The notes under the pieces were generated by a model, which ran no database searches, was not told where the DNA came from, and saw only the letters and a program-made list of their open reading frames with translations. From assembly GCA_004294385.1 (NCBI GenBank), contig REAP01000011.1:1-64000 (forward strand): a DNA stretch of 64,000 bases, written 5' to 3'. A program made the translations under genes and the position numbers. Each line of letters opens with the position of its first letter. Within the stretch, counting starts at the first letter, position 1. Below are positions 33,500 to 43,145 of the stretch, in pieces. Source of the DNA: Oscillatoriales cyanobacterium (GTDB taxonomy: Bacteria > Cyanobacteriota > Cyanobacteriia > Cyanobacteriales > Microcoleaceae).

Positions 33500-35131
33500 A
33501 TGAACTCTCAAACAAAAACGCCTTTATTAGATGCTTTGCGCGATCGCACAAATCAACCTCACTCCCCATTCTACGCCCCCGGACACAAACGCGGACAAGG
33601 AATCTCTGGGCCGCTGGTTGAGTTGTTGGGCGCGCAAGTATTTCAAGCCGACTTACCGGAATTGCCAGAATTAGATAATCTATTTAACCCAGAGGGCGTA
33701 ATTGCAGAAGCTCAAAACTTAGCTGCTGAGGCCTTTGGAGCCGAATTTACTTGGTTTTTAGCAAACGGTTCGACTTGCGGAATCATGGCGGCAATTGTCG
33801 CGACTTGTGGCCCTGGCGATAAAATTATCTTACCTCGAAATATCCACTCATCGGCGATTTCTGGTTTGATTTTATCCGGCGCAATTCCCATTTTTGTGAA
33901 TCCAGAGTACAACTCGGATTGGGATATTGCCAACAGCATCACGCCAGAAGCCACAGCAGCAGCATTAAAACAGCATCCCGATGCGAAAGCAGTCATGGTG
34001 GTTTACCCAACTTATCACGGGGTTTGTGGGGATTTGCGGGCGATCGCCAAAATTACCCATCAATACAACATACCATTATTAGTAGATGAAGCCCACGGCG
34101 CGCACTTTAACTTTCATCCAAACTTGCCCGAATCGGCACTATCAGCAGGCGCTGATTTAACAGTACAATCAATCCACAAAACCCTCGGTGCAATGACACA
34201 AGCATCGATGCTGCACGTTAAGGGTTCTAGGGTAGATATCCAAAAAATCAATCGAGCATTACAGTTAGTACAATCCACCAGTCCAAGTTATATATTATTA
34301 GCATCATTAGATGCAGCCCGCCAACAAATTGCACTCCACGGCGAACAGTTAATGACTCAAACTTTACTGCTTGCTGAAAAAGCGCGATCGCAATTAAGTC
34401 AAATTCCCGGATTATCAGTTTTAGAACCATTAAATATACCCGGTTTTGCAGCATTAGATAGAACGCGGCTAACAGTAAAAGTATCGGAGTTAGGTATTAC
34501 AGGATTTGCAGCAGATGAAATTCTGCACTCTCAATTTGGTGTCACCGCAGAATTGCCAATGTCGCAACATCTCACATTTATTATTAGCTTGGGAAATACA
34601 GAATCAGATATTGACAATTTAGTGAAAGGTTTCCAGAATTTAACTCACAATCTAGGGGGCGGGCACGGGGGCACCGCCCCTACAACTGCGGGCGGGCTAG
34701 AAGCCCAACCCCTACTCCCCACAATCAAATCCACTCTTTGTGGAACAGGCATCTTGCCTGTTCTTGAGAATGGTGCAAGATCTCAGTGCGGGCAAGATGC
34801 CCACCCCACAAGAAAATGCACTCTTTGTGGAACAGGCATCTTGCCTGTTCTTGAGAATGGTGCAAGATCTCAGTTAGGATTTCCCCCTCCCCCACTTTCC
34901 CCCCGCGAGGCCTTCTTTTCGCCAACGGAAACAGTAGCAGCAGACAAAGCCTGCGATCGCATCAGCGCCGAACTCATCTGTCCTTACCCCCCAGGAATAC
35001 CGGTTCTGATGCCCGGTGAAATCATTACCCAACAAGCCCTTCAATACCTGCAACAAATCCTTAGCGCCGGCGGCAAAATCACAGGTTGTAGCGATCCCCA
35101 CCTCCAAACTCTCAAGGTTGTGCGACAGTAA
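33500..35131 (+). CDS. Orn/Lys/Arg decarboxylase-type PLP enzyme with repeat insertion
   Basis: A fold-type I PLP protein: FYAPGHKRGQGISGPLVELL, FLANGSTCGIMAAIVATCGP, LLVDEAHGAHFNFHP and the lysine motif VQSIHKTLGAMTQASML. The C-terminus PYPPGIPVLMPGEIITQQAL is the typical end domain. At 543 aa it is longer than the ~480-490 aa of cyanobacterial relatives. The excess (about residues 391-475) is translated from dispersed repeats (CGTGILPVLENGARSQ twice), between the catalytic and C-terminal domains. The substrate (arginine, lysine or ornithine) cannot be told from sequence alone. Confidence 0.9.
   Translation: MNSQTKTPLLDALRDRTNQPHSPFYAPGHKRGQGISGPLVELLGAQVFQADLPELPELDNLFNPEGVIAEAQNLAAEAFGAEFTWFLANGSTCGIMAAIVATCGPGDKIILPRNIHSSAISGLILSGAIPIFVNPEYNSDWDIANSITPEATAAALKQHPDAKAVMVVYPTYHGVCGDLRAIAKITHQYNIPLLVDEAHGAHFNFHPNLPESALSAGADLTVQSIHKTLGAMTQASMLHVKGSRVDIQKINRALQLVQSTSPSYILLASLDAARQQIALHGEQLMTQTLLLAEKARSQLSQIPGLSVLEPLNIPGFAALDRTRLTVKVSELGITGFAADEILHSQFGVTAELPMSQHLTFIISLGNTESDIDNLVKGFQNLTHNLGGGHGGTAPTTAGGLEAQPLLPTIKSTLCGTGILPVLENGARSQCGQDAHPTRKCTLCGTGILPVLENGARSQLGFPPPPLSPREAFFSPTETVAADKACDRISAELICPYPPGIPVLMPGEIITQQALQYLQQILSAGGKITGCSDPHLQTLKVVRQ
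34660..34880. repeat. GGAACAGGCATCTTGCCTGTTC repeats inside the decarboxylase
   Basis: Two near-identical copies (around 34733 and 34815) of a unit with the palindrome AACAGGCATCTTGCCTGTT, preceded by a GGGGGCACCGCCCC palindrome. The same unit recurs at 55245-55285 in a non-coding spacer. Confidence 0.88.
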
Positions 35132-35175
35132 ATATGAGGGGGAAAATAGGAAAAAGTCATGAGATGGGAAGAAAT

Positions 35176-35219
35176 TTTTCCTTCTTCCTTCTTCCTTCTT
35201 CCTTCTTCCTTCTTCCTTC
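35176..35219. repeat. CTTCCTTCTTCC tandem repeat
   Basis: Five TTCCTTC-type units in the spacer before cbiT. The complementary motif AGGAAGAAGGAAG recurs at 48557-48580. Confidence 0.8.
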
Positions 35220-35235
35220 AATCTAAAATACAATT

Positions 35236-35829
35236 ATGCTTTGGCCCTACGTCACTCCTGGTATCCCAGACGATTTATTTGAACGTTTACCGGGTATTCC
35301 CATGAGTAAGCGAGAAGTCCGACTGCTGTTAATTTCTCACCTGCGGCTGCAAGCAGACTCCGTGGTGTGGGACATTGGCGCAGGTACTGGTACGATCGCC
35401 GTAGAAACAGGTTTGCTGTGTCCCAAAGGTCAAATTATCGCCATCGAAAGGGATGAAGAGGTGGCAAACTTGATTCGCAGAAATTGCGATCGCTTCGAGC
35501 TCAACAACGTAGAAGTGATTGAAGGCAGTGCCCCCGAATGCCTCAAAAATCTGTCCAAACCCCCCCACCGAGTTTGCATCGAAGGAGGTCGCCCCATTAA
35601 AGCCATTGTCCAAGAAGTCTGGGGGTACTTGCAACCCCACGGTCGAATTGTGGCCACAGCAGGCAATTTAGAGAATCTTTACGCGCTTTCGGAAAGCTTC
35701 GCCGAATTGCAAGTCCGCAACATCGAGGTAGTTCAGTCCGCCGTCAATCGCTTAGAGACTCGCGGCCTCAGCCAAACCTTTGCCGCCGTCAATCCCATCT
35801 TTATTCTCAGCGGCGAAAAGCTAGATTAG
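35236..35829 (+). CDS. cbiT: Cobalt-precorrin-6B C15-methyltransferase, decarboxylating
   Basis: A 197-aa class I SAM methyltransferase: [20 protein letters not shown], the SAM motif [40 protein letters not shown] and a late [12 protein letters not shown]. CbiT methylates C-15 and removes the C-12 acetate carboxyl in cobalamin synthesis, the same pathway as cbiA at 12.8 kb. Stand-alone CbiT, rather than a CobL fusion, fits this length. Confidence 0.92.
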   Translation: MLWPYVTPGIPDDLFERLPGIPMSKREVRLLLISHLRLQADSVVWDIGAGTGTIAVETGLLCPKGQIIAIERDEEVANLIRRNCDRFELNNVEVIEGSAPECLKNLSKPPHRVCIEGGRPIKAIVQEVWGYLQPHGRIVATAGNLENLYALSESFAELQVRNIEVVQSAVNRLETRGLSQTFAAVNPIFILSGEKLD

Positions 35830-35830
35830 A

Positions 35831-36033
35831 AGTCAGTTGACAGTTGACAGTTGGCTGTTGACAGTTGTCATTAGTTACCAATTCCCAATTCCCCATTCCC
35901 AATGCCCAATTCCCAATGCCCAATTCCCGATGCCCCATTCCCAATGCCCAATGCCCAATGCCCAATGCCCCATTCCCGATGCCCCATTCCCCATTCCCAA
36001 TGCCCAATGCCCCATTCCCGATGCCCCATTCCT
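35831..36033. repeat. Heptamer repeats CAGTTGA and AATGCCC/ATTCCCA/GATGCCC
   Basis: Runs of TTGACAG followed by more than 20 heptamers such as CCCAATT and CCCAATG. Open frames across it code only for repeat peptides. Beyond it, up to the cdsA start, no gene is seen. Confidence 0.9.
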
Positions 36034-36245
36034 AAATGCAATTCTTAATCTTTTTTACGTTCCGTTAACCTTCATACTAATAATAGGCGCGACCATAGCT
36101 GGATTGACTGCCTGACTTGAGATATTTGGATGACCGATGGGATGTGGGTTAGCCGTGTAACGGAGAAACCCGTGTCCTAGAAAAATCGAAAATCCAAAAT
36201 CCAAAATCGAATCACCGGTTGCCATCTGCAAGAGAAATTCATTTT

Positions 36246-37163
36246 ATGCCTTGGTCTCGTATCCTGAGTGGAATAGTTGCGATCGTCCTTGCTTTGGGAA
36301 TGATTATATTGGGCGGATGGTACTTTACCATCGGCTTCGGGCTCATCGTCTACCTAGGTCAATTGGAATATTTTCAACTAGCCAGGGCTAAGGGTATTGC
36401 ACCTGCTGCCAAAACTACCTTAGTTGTCAGTCAAATTCTGCTAATTACGGCGGCCCTTGCACCGCAACTCGTAGATGCCATGTTTCCCCTAGCTGGAACC
36501 TTCATTTGTTTCTACCTGCTGTTCCAACCGAAGTTATCGACGATCGCCGATATTGCCGCTTCTATTTTAGGATTGTTCTACGGTGGCTATTTGCCCAGTT
36601 ATTGGGTACGGCTGCGAGTCGGACTTGACCCAGCTTATCAAGCTACAACTGGACTGGGACAAGTAGTTGCTAGCAATTTGCCGGTTCACATTTACCCGCC
36701 GCATTCTTGGACAAACCTTAGTAATATATCTTTGGGATTGACTTCCCTACTCCTGGCTTTCCTCTGCATCTGGGCTGCGGACATTGGCGCTTATTTTGTC
36801 GGCAAATTTTTCGGCCGGACTAGCCTGTCTCACATCAGCCCCAAAAAGACGGTTGAAGGTGCCGTGTTTGGGGTTTGTGGCAGTATCGCAGTTGGCGCAG
36901 CGGGGTCTTGGTATTTACACTGGCCGGGCTGGCCCTATACTGGCGCTGCTTTTGGTCTGTTGATTGGTGTTGCCAGTTTGTTGGGGGATTTAACTGAGTC
37001 GATGATGAAGCGAGACGCTGGTGTTAAGGATTCAGGACAGTTGATCCCCGGTCACGGTGGCATTCTCGATCGCACTGACAGTTATGTTTTTACCGCACCG
37101 TTAGTTTACTATTTTGTGACTCTACTCTTGCCTGCGATCGACTCTTTTTTAATTAATCGGTAA
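36246..37163 (+). CDS. cdsA: Phosphatidate cytidylyltransferase
   Basis: A ~305-aa polytopic membrane enzyme making CDP-diacylglycerol from phosphatidate and CTP, the precursor of phosphatidylglycerol. About eight membrane segments; the CDS signature is complete ([20 protein letters not shown], then DRTDSYVF). The ATG at 36246 is preferred; a TTG at 36219 would add nine residues. Repeats on both sides isolate the gene. Confidence 0.92.
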   Translation: MPWSRILSGIVAIVLALGMIILGGWYFTIGFGLIVYLGQLEYFQLARAKGIAPAAKTTLVVSQILLITAALAPQLVDAMFPLAGTFICFYLLFQPKLSTIADIAASILGLFYGGYLPSYWVRLRVGLDPAYQATTGLGQVVASNLPVHIYPPHSWTNLSNISLGLTSLLLAFLCIWAADIGAYFVGKFFGRTSLSHISPKKTVEGAVFGVCGSIAVGAAGSWYLHWPGWPYTGAAFGLLIGVASLLGDLTESMMKRDAGVKDSGQLIPGHGGILDRTDSYVFTAPLVYYFVTLLLPAIDSFLINR

Positions 37164-37362
37164 TTGGGAATTGGGAATTGGGCATGGGGCATGGGGCATT
37201 GGGAATTGGGCATGGGGCATTGGGCATTGGGAATTGGGCATGGGGCATGGGGCATTGGGCATTGGGAATTGGGAATGGGGAATTGGGCATGGGGCATGGG
37301 GCATTGGGCATTGCTAACAGTCAACTGTCAACTGTCAACTGTCAACTGTCAACAGTTAACAG
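37164..37362. repeat. Heptamer repeats GGGAATT/GGGCATG/GGGCATT, then CAACTGT
   Basis: About twenty G-rich heptamers followed by CAACTGT units, starting directly at the cdsA stop codon. Reading frames on both strands are repeat artefacts. Confidence 0.9.
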
Positions 37363-37370
37363 TCAACTAA

Positions 37371-38162
37371 CTAAGGCAAAACTCGAATTCCGCCCCGACA
37401 AACAATCTCGCCCGGATTCAAAATTAATTCCTCAATCTCAACTTCAGGTCCGAAATCAATTTTAAAACTATTTAAAATATTGCTATTTAATTGTTTTGAA
37501 ATTTCGAGTTCTGGTTCTTCAAACATCAATTCGTGACTGCTAGCCATCCGCAAACCAGTCCGCAATACAAAGGGAATTTCCGTACCATCAGCCCGCAAAA
37601 TTACAGCCGAAAGCGTCAATAAACCTGTATCAATTACGATTTGCGAATTTTGCAATTTCAGTGGCTGTCCCCGATCGACTATCGGCAAAAGAGGCCACAA
37701 AAATTCACTCAAAGCATCCGCAAGCAAAGGTGCTTTTAGCGACGCATTTAAATCGGCTTGAATCAGCCGTAAAACGCCGAATATGGGGAAAGATTCTAAG
37801 AGGCGGAGTGGCTGACCCTTGATAACTTGACCAAGGTTAACGCGAATGCCAGTACCCTCTATGGCGACTTCGGTCAAGTGTAGTCCTCGATATACAGCAC
37901 CGATCGCCCCCGCCGTTACTTTAGGGATCGTGCCAGTGAAAATTTGTCGATCGCTCCCCTCAATTTTTACCTTCAACTCGTCAACCTGCTGAACTTGCGA
38001 TCGCAGCCACAACTGCACCGCCGGAGACAGCACCGCACTTGCAATCCGGCTGCCTTGACCCCTTGATCGTATCCCCTCCTGCTGACTGAGATTAGCAGTT
38101 TCCGGTTCGCCAGCCGAGCCAGATTCATCGTTAAATTGGAGAGAGTTGCGATCGACAGTCAT
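37371..38162 (-). CDS. DUF2993 (LmeA-like) protein
   Basis: A ~263-aa protein with [40 protein letters not shown], and a repeated beta structure ending [18 protein letters not shown]2993 includes mycobacterial LmeA, a phospholipid-binding protein; the cyanobacterial function is unknown. No signal peptide is clear. An in-frame ATG at 38195 would add eleven residues. Confidence 0.8.
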   Translation of the reverse strand: MTVDRNSLQFNDESGSAGEPETANLSQQEGIRSRGQGSRIASAVLSPAVQLWLRSQVQQVDELKVKIEGSDRQIFTGTIPKVTAGAIGAVYRGLHLTEVAIEGTGIRVNLGQVIKGQPLRLLESFPIFGVLRLIQADLNASLKAPLLADALSEFLWPLLPIVDRGQPLKLQNSQIVIDTGLLTLSAVILRADGTEIPFVLRTGLRMASSHELMFEEPELEISKQLNSNILNSFKIDFGPEVEIEELILNPGEIVCRGGIRVLP

Positions 38163-38388
38163 AAATGCTTTCAAAATATTAACCTTAACATTCAAGCATG
38201 GAAGCGATTGACCACCGCAAATTGATCGATCAGCCTAGCATTTGTTTCACGATTAGTTTATAATTGTCGGGTCTAACACCGCATATTTAAATCCATAACT
38301 AAATCAGTGTCGATTAGACACGGTTAATCAATTAAATTAGTCGTATTGCCTGCCCCAACGCTAAGTTGGGCGTTTCCAAACCCCCGTC

Positions 38389-39183
38389 ATGTCAGATGAA
38401 AGGCTGCAAAAAATCCTCGCCCAGTGGGGCATCGCCTCTCGCCGTCAAGCCGAACAAATGATGATCGCTGGACGAGTGCGAGTCAATGGCAATATCGTTC
38501 AGTTAGGACAAAAAGCTGATCCAAATATAGATACCATCGAAGTCGATGGAGTCCCCGTCACCGCAACAGAACGTCCAGAGTCGGTCTATCTGTTGCTACA
38601 CAAACCGGCAGGGGTAGTCTCGACTTGCAGCGATCCCAGAGATCGATCCAAAGTTCTGGACTTATTGCCCCCCAAACTACGCTATGGTCAAGGCATCCAT
38701 CCGGTAGGACGCTTAGACTCAGATTCTACGGGCGCACTGCTACTCACCAATGATGGTAAGCTGACATTTTGTTTGACCCACCCGCGTCACTCGATCTCCA
38801 AAACTTATCAAGTTTGGGTGCAGGGGCATCCTCCCGAATCGGTACTGCAAGTTTGGCGTCAGGGGATCATCTTGTCCGGCAGAAAAACCATGCCAGCTCA
38901 AGTTCAAACCCTCGATCGCACCCGCGACCAAACCATGTTAGAAGTCATTCTATCAGAAGGGAGAAATCGACAGATTCGGCGAACCGCCGAGCAGTTGGGA
39001 TATCCCGTCGTGCGTCTGCATCGCACAGCCATTGGCTCGATTCAATTGCAGCCCCCTTCAGAGCCAATATTATCCGTGGGCTGCTGCCGAACCCTTACAA
39101 ATTCTGAAATTATTTTTTTATGCAGTCTAGTCAACCTAACCTCAATCAATGTGCCGATCAACGTCAAGGAGCACAGCGTATGA
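38389..39183 (+). CDS. rRNA pseudouridine synthase, RsuA/RluB family
   Basis: An N-terminal S4 RNA-binding domain (RLQKILAQWGIASRRQAEQM) precedes the synthase domain with the catalytic Asp in HPVGRLDSDSTGALLLTND and the closing EGRNRQIRRTAEQLGYPVVR. The family modifies 16S or 23S rRNA; which site is not clear. The last ~35 residues (SLVNLTSINVPINVKEHSV) are unlike the family and may be a run-on of the original 3' end. Its TGA overlaps the ATG of the next gene (ATGA). Confidence 0.9.
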   Translation: MSDERLQKILAQWGIASRRQAEQMMIAGRVRVNGNIVQLGQKADPNIDTIEVDGVPVTATERPESVYLLLHKPAGVVSTCSDPRDRSKVLDLLPPKLRYGQGIHPVGRLDSDSTGALLLTNDGKLTFCLTHPRHSISKTYQVWVQGHPPESVLQVWRQGIILSGRKTMPAQVQTLDRTRDQTMLEVILSEGRNRQIRRTAEQLGYPVVRLHRTAIGSIQLQPPSEPILSVGCCRTLTNSEIIFLCSLVNLTSINVPINVKEHSV

Positions 39184-40061
39184 CAAAGAATTTATTTTTT
39201 TTACTTTTCAAAACCACTAATAAAAAGCTGCATTCCCAAGAGGCAGAACGCTCCCAAAAGCTAGCGGAAATTGGCGCTAAACTCCGCGCTTTCCGGGAAA
39301 AAGAGTCTATTTGCTTGGACAAAGTAGCCGTGGTAACAATGATTCGGCGAGATCTCCTACACGCGATCGAAGAAGGTCAACTCGATCAACTTCCAGAACC
39401 AGTCTATACTCAAGCTTTAATCAAGCGTTACGCCGAAGCAATGGGTTTGGACGGGGCTGAATTTGCCGACATTTTCCCGATCGCCCAATCAACACCACGA
39501 TCCGTACCCAAGCTATCCTGGCAGGATTTGCCTCAGTTACGGCCGATGCACCTGTACCTGTTCTATACATTTCTAATTATCTTTTCAGTAAATAGCTTAT
39601 CTCAATTGATGGGCGGTTCCCTGACAGGAAAGAACCAGATAGGAACAGAACAAATCGTACTTCAGCAGCAAGAAATAGCCCGTTTAGCAGCCGAGTCCGA
39701 TCGCACCACGAAAAATCAGAAAGTGGATACTTACACTGCCCTAGAAACAGCCAGAGCAGGTGGAAGTCCAAATAAAGCTGGTAATAAACCAGTCATGGTT
39801 AGCGTCACTTTCAAGGAAGAATCGTGGTTGCAGATCGAAATCGATGGCAAAATGGAGTTCGAGGGAATTTTGCCTTCTGGGACTCAGCGAACTTGGCAAG
39901 CTAAAGAGAAATTAGTAGTTGTAGCTGGTAACGCCGGCGGGGTGCTAATTGCTTTTAATAACGGACAAGCCGAGCAATTTGGAGATCCAGGCGTTGTCAA
40001 AGAAGTTGTTTTTAAAGCAGACGAACTCAAGCCTTCAGAAAAACCAAAAACTGAAGGGTAA
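39180..40061 (+). CDS. RodZ-like HTH membrane protein (HTH_25 and DUF4115)
   Basis: A 293-aa protein: an N-terminal HTH_25 domain (EIGAKLRAFREKESICLDKV, RRDLLHAIEEGQLDQLPEPV, YTQALIKRYAEAMGLDG), a single membrane segment (MHLYLFYTFLIIFSVNSL, ~124-141) and a periplasmic DUF4115-like beta domain (SVTFKEESWLQIEIDGKMEF). This is the RodZ plan; RodZ links MreB to the membrane in cell-shape control. The start is taken at the ATG overlapping the previous stop. Confidence 0.82.
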   Translation: MTKNLFFLLFKTTNKKLHSQEAERSQKLAEIGAKLRAFREKESICLDKVAVVTMIRRDLLHAIEEGQLDQLPEPVYTQALIKRYAEAMGLDGAEFADIFPIAQSTPRSVPKLSWQDLPQLRPMHLYLFYTFLIIFSVNSLSQLMGGSLTGKNQIGTEQIVLQQQEIARLAAESDRTTKNQKVDTYTALETARAGGSPNKAGNKPVMVSVTFKEESWLQIEIDGKMEFEGILPSGTQRTWQAKEKLVVVAGNAGGVLIAFNNGQAEQFGDPGVVKEVVFKADELKPSEKPKTEG

Positions 40062-40064
40062 TAG

Positions 40065-40140
40065 TTAGTTGTTAGTCGTTACTTGTTATTTGTTAATAGT
40101 TTTACTAATAACAAATAACAAATAACCAATAACAACTAAC
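40065..40140. repeat. AACAAAT/TAGTTGT heptamer-like repeats
   Basis: TTAGTTGTTAG and AATAACAAATAACAAATAAC between the convergent rodZ-like and malQ genes. An imperfect fold between the TTATTTGTT and AACAAATAA blocks is possible. Confidence 0.7.
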
Positions 40141-40146
40141 TCATTT

Positions 40147-41655
40147 TTAATTCTTATTAGGTGAACGCCCACAGATGTGAGTCATAGTTTTCAGCCGATC
40201 GCGCACTTCCCAATTCAAAGCTTCGGGCCGATATCGCCACCCCCAATTTCCATCAGCCTTCCCCGGAAAATTCATCCGCGCATCAGTACCCAAGCCCAAC
40301 AAATCTTGAAACGGCACAACTGCCATATTAGCAACAGAACCCCAAGCCATGCGGATTAAAGACCAGTGAATACCTTCGGGATCAATGCAGCCCAAATAAC
40401 GATAAACCTCATCTCTTTCATAGTCTTGGAGTTGATTGAACCATCCCACAGTCGTATCATTATCATGAGTGCCAGTATAAACTACACAATTGCGCTCAAA
40501 ATTGAAAGGCAGAAAAGGATTTCCAGGCCCTCCATTGAATGCAAACTGCAAAATCTTCATCCCTGGAAACTCAAAGCGATCGCGCAAAGCCTCAACTTCA
40601 GGAGTAATCACCCCTAGATCCTCAGCAATAATTGGCAAGTTGCCAAACTTCTCATTAATTACTTCCAACAAAGCTATTCCCGGCGCTTGAATCCACTCAC
40701 CTTCGATCGCATTTTTTTGTCCACGCTTCACAGCCCAGTATGCCTCAAATCCTCGGAAATGGTCGATTCGAGTCACATCCACATAATCAAAAATCGCCTC
40801 AAAACGCTCTACCCACCACTGGAAATTATTTGCTTGTAACTGCTCCCAATTGTAAACAGGATTTCCCCACAATTGACCTGTCTCACTGAAATAATCAGGG
40901 GGAACTCCCGCCATTAAAGCTGGTTCTCCGGTGGGTTTATCCAAACAAAAGGCTTCAGGATGAGACCACACATCTGCACTATCATGAGCCACATAAATCG
41001 GAATATCACCAATAATTTTAATTTCCCGAAGATTGGCGTAGCGTTTCAACTCAGTCCACTGGCGGAAAAACTCAAACTGGACATATTTATAGTAATAAAT
41101 CTCAGTATTTAACTCTTCCCGGCACTTGTTTAATACCTCCGGTTTGCGATGAGCAACTTCTGATTCCCAATTGTTCCAGCTAACACCACCAAAACGATCT
41201 TTTAGTGCCATAAATAGGGCATAATCTTCCAGCCATGACGCTTTACTTTCGCAAAAAGCCGAGAATTCTCTTTGCTGCACCGGCGATGCTTTAGCCTTGA
41301 AATTTTCACAGGCTTTTTTGAGCAAGGGCAATTTCAGCGCCACCGCGCGATCGAACTCGACATGATCAAGCGAAAATTCTGGCCAATTAGCGAAGTCTTC
41401 ATCTGAGAGCAATTGCTCATCCCGCAGTATTTCCGGGCTGATCAGCATCGGATTTCCAGCCATTGCTGAATAACACGAATAAGGAGAATTGCCATATCCT
41501 GTGGGGCCCAGTGGCAATATTTGCCAGTATTGCTGGTCACTTTCTACTAAAAAGTCAATAAAGCGATAGGCTTCTATTCCCATGTCTCCAACGCCGAATC
41601 GACTGGGAAAGGATGTGGGGTGAACAAGGATACCGCTAGATCTGGGGAAAAGCAT
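40147..41655 (-). CDS. malQ: 4-alpha-glucanotransferase
   Basis: A 502-aa GH77 amylomaltase: RSSGILVHPTSFPSRFGVGD, YWQILPLGPTGYGNSPYSCY, the nucleophile region VTRIDHFRGFEAYW, IIAEDLGVITPEVEALRD and YTGTHDNDTTVGW. It transfers alpha-1,4-glucan segments in glycogen breakdown. All catalytic motifs are present and the length is normal. Confidence 0.96.
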   Translation of the reverse strand: MLFPRSSGILVHPTSFPSRFGVGDMGIEAYRFIDFLVESDQQYWQILPLGPTGYGNSPYSCYSAMAGNPMLISPEILRDEQLLSDEDFANWPEFSLDHVEFDRAVALKLPLLKKACENFKAKASPVQQREFSAFCESKASWLEDYALFMALKDRFGGVSWNNWESEVAHRKPEVLNKCREELNTEIYYYKYVQFEFFRQWTELKRYANLREIKIIGDIPIYVAHDSADVWSHPEAFCLDKPTGEPALMAGVPPDYFSETGQLWGNPVYNWEQLQANNFQWWVERFEAIFDYVDVTRIDHFRGFEAYWAVKRGQKNAIEGEWIQAPGIALLEVINEKFGNLPIIAEDLGVITPEVEALRDRFEFPGMKILQFAFNGGPGNPFLPFNFERNCVVYTGTHDNDTTVGWFNQLQDYERDEVYRYLGCIDPEGIHWSLIRMAWGSVANMAVVPFQDLLGLGTDARMNFPGKADGNWGWRYRPEALNWEVRDRLKTMTHICGRSPNKN

Positions 41656-41917
41656 AATCTATCTAAAGATATAGGAATCAAACATTGACAATCTGACCGA
41701 CATTCCCTACTGATTAAACTTTGGAGTTTTTAGGGCTATTTTCAGGACAAATACTTTTTTGATTGTCTCATATTTTATGCGGGAGTGTATTTAGCAAATA
41801 TTTTAATTACACTCCACAGAATCACTGCTGAGCAATTGAATCTCCGAGTTCAGCATTGATTTATTGCTTTTTCCAAAAAGATTCTCATACTTCAAAAAGA
41901 TTCTCATAGTAAATACA

Positions 41918-41959
41918 TAAAAGAGCCGGCTGTTTTGTATCTTAAAAAACAGTCGGCTC
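41918..41959 (-). terminator. Rho-independent terminator downstream of psbY
   Basis: On the minus strand GAGCCGACTGTTTT pairs with AAAACAGCCGGCTC around a short loop, one mismatch, followed by TTTTATG. It stands about 30 bases after the psbY stop. Between it and malQ (41656-41917) no gene is seen; two AAAAAGATTCTCATA direct repeats are near 41880. Confidence 0.8.
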
Positions 41960-41985
41960 AGAAGTTACTCGTAAAGATACTTAGT

Positions 41986-42111
41986 TTAGGTTTGCTTATT
42001 CAACAATTTTTGAACTTGTGTCAAAGCAGCAGCGCCAACATTGAATAATGCCCAGCCCCCAGCCAACAAGACTGGTAGCAACACTATTAGTATGCGGAAG
42101 TCAAAATCCAT
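41986..42111 (-). CDS. psbY: Photosystem II protein Y
   Basis: A 41-aa single-helix protein, MDFDFRILIVLLPVLLAGGW followed by ALFNVGAAALTQVQKLLNKQ, matching cyanobacterial PsbY along its length. PsbY is a peripheral low-mass subunit of photosystem II near cytochrome b559. A perfect AGGAGG ribosome binding site stands 7 bases before the ATG and a terminator follows, so it is a monocistronic unit. Confidence 0.94.
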   Translation of the reverse strand: MDFDFRILIVLLPVLLAGGWALFNVGAAALTQVQKLLNKQT

Positions 42112-42300
42112 GAGTTTTCCTCCTAAAGTTTTTTAACAAATTCTCATAGTATATTTGTATCTTATTTTGTCGCCATTCTTCAGACTCAACAAGCAAATTT
42201 TTTTAGCCGAAAGTTCGATCGCCCAGGCTAGACATGGGGATCAATGCCGATCGCCCTTTCTTCGGAGCCCTCAAACAGGATCGACCTCAAGATCAGAAGA
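42112..42300. other. psbY upstream region
   Basis: On the minus strand, TATACT about 40 bases before the psbY ATG could be its -10 box; the -35 is not clear. No gene is seen in the rest of the gap to the MinD/ParA stop. Confidence 0.35.
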
Positions 42301-43059
42301 TCATGCCATAATTTGTTTGGCAATCCCTTCAACCACCTTAGTCAGAGGATCATCAGGGTAACGCAAAGCAAACACCCCCTGACTCGCCAACAACATCATT
42401 TTGTCGCTGTGGGGGAGAACTCCGACAACAGGGATCTTGTAAATTGTCTCGACTTGCTGCTTCAAATCATCGAAATCCAGTGATTCGGGAGCTTTATTGA
42501 TAGTCATCAAAATCTTGGGAACTTCCAATTGGCGGGCGACATCCACCGTCACAGCAGTTCCCTGAAAGTCTTGCTGATCCGGACGCAGGATCAACAGCAG
42601 GATGTCGGAGATCGTAATACTCAGCAGAGTTTCTTCGTTCAGACCAGGGTGCGTGTCGATAAACAGGTAGTCTAAGTCCAGAAGCTCAATCAGTTCTTGA
42701 AAACCATCGGTAAGCAACCCCACATCATAGCCTTCGCGCAAAACTCGCGCGATTTCTCCTGCTTTAATACTCGAAGGGATCAGGTAGAGTTCGCCCTTGT
42801 CAGCTAATTTCGGTAACAGCGAACTGACATTACAGGCCGTATCGGTGATCGCACACCGGCCCCACAGGTAATCATTCAGACAGCGATCCATATTGTTCTC
42901 ACTGAAACCGAACAATACATGAATCCCCGGCGATTGAATATCAGTGTCTACAATCGCCACCCGATTTCCGAAGCTAGCGACAATAGATGCCAGGTTTGCC
43001 GTCGTGTTCGATTTGCCAGTTCCACCCCGGTAGGAGTGGATAGAGATAATTTTGGACAT
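42301..43059 (-). CDS. MinD/ParA-family ATPase
   Basis: A 252-aa deviant Walker ATPase: IISIHSYRGGTGKSNTTANL (P-loop with signature lysine), VAIVDTDIQSPGIHVLFGF, and a switch LDYLFIDTHPGLNEETLLSI. Such ATPases position cargo or regulators at membrane or nucleoid. It lacks an obvious amphipathic membrane-targeting tail (it ends VEGIAKQIMA), so it is not the division MinD. It lies 86 bases downstream of a CHASE2 membrane sensor on the same strand, suggesting a pair. Confidence 0.85.
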   Translation of the reverse strand: MSKIISIHSYRGGTGKSNTTANLASIVASFGNRVAIVDTDIQSPGIHVLFGFSENNMDRCLNDYLWGRCAITDTACNVSSLLPKLADKGELYLIPSSIKAGEIARVLREGYDVGLLTDGFQELIELLDLDYLFIDTHPGLNEETLLSITISDILLLILRPDQQDFQGTAVTVDVARQLEVPKILMTINKAPESLDFDDLKQQVETIYKIPVVGVLPHSDKMMLLASQGVFALRYPDDPLTKVVEGIAKQIMA

Positions 43060-43145
43060 GGTTTAGTTTGGAGTGCGAGATTAGACCATACATATGATGT
43101 ATGAGCGTTTTCAATCAACAGATTCATATTATCCTACAAAAGATG

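Noticed and set aside
35807..36115. Frames on both strands after cbiT
   Set aside because: Again heptamer repeats read as peptides (PNAQCPIP); not genes.
37164..37465. Overlapping frames on both strands after cdsA ([14 protein letters not shown] peptides)
   Set aside because: Pure heptamer translation, present in several frames at once.
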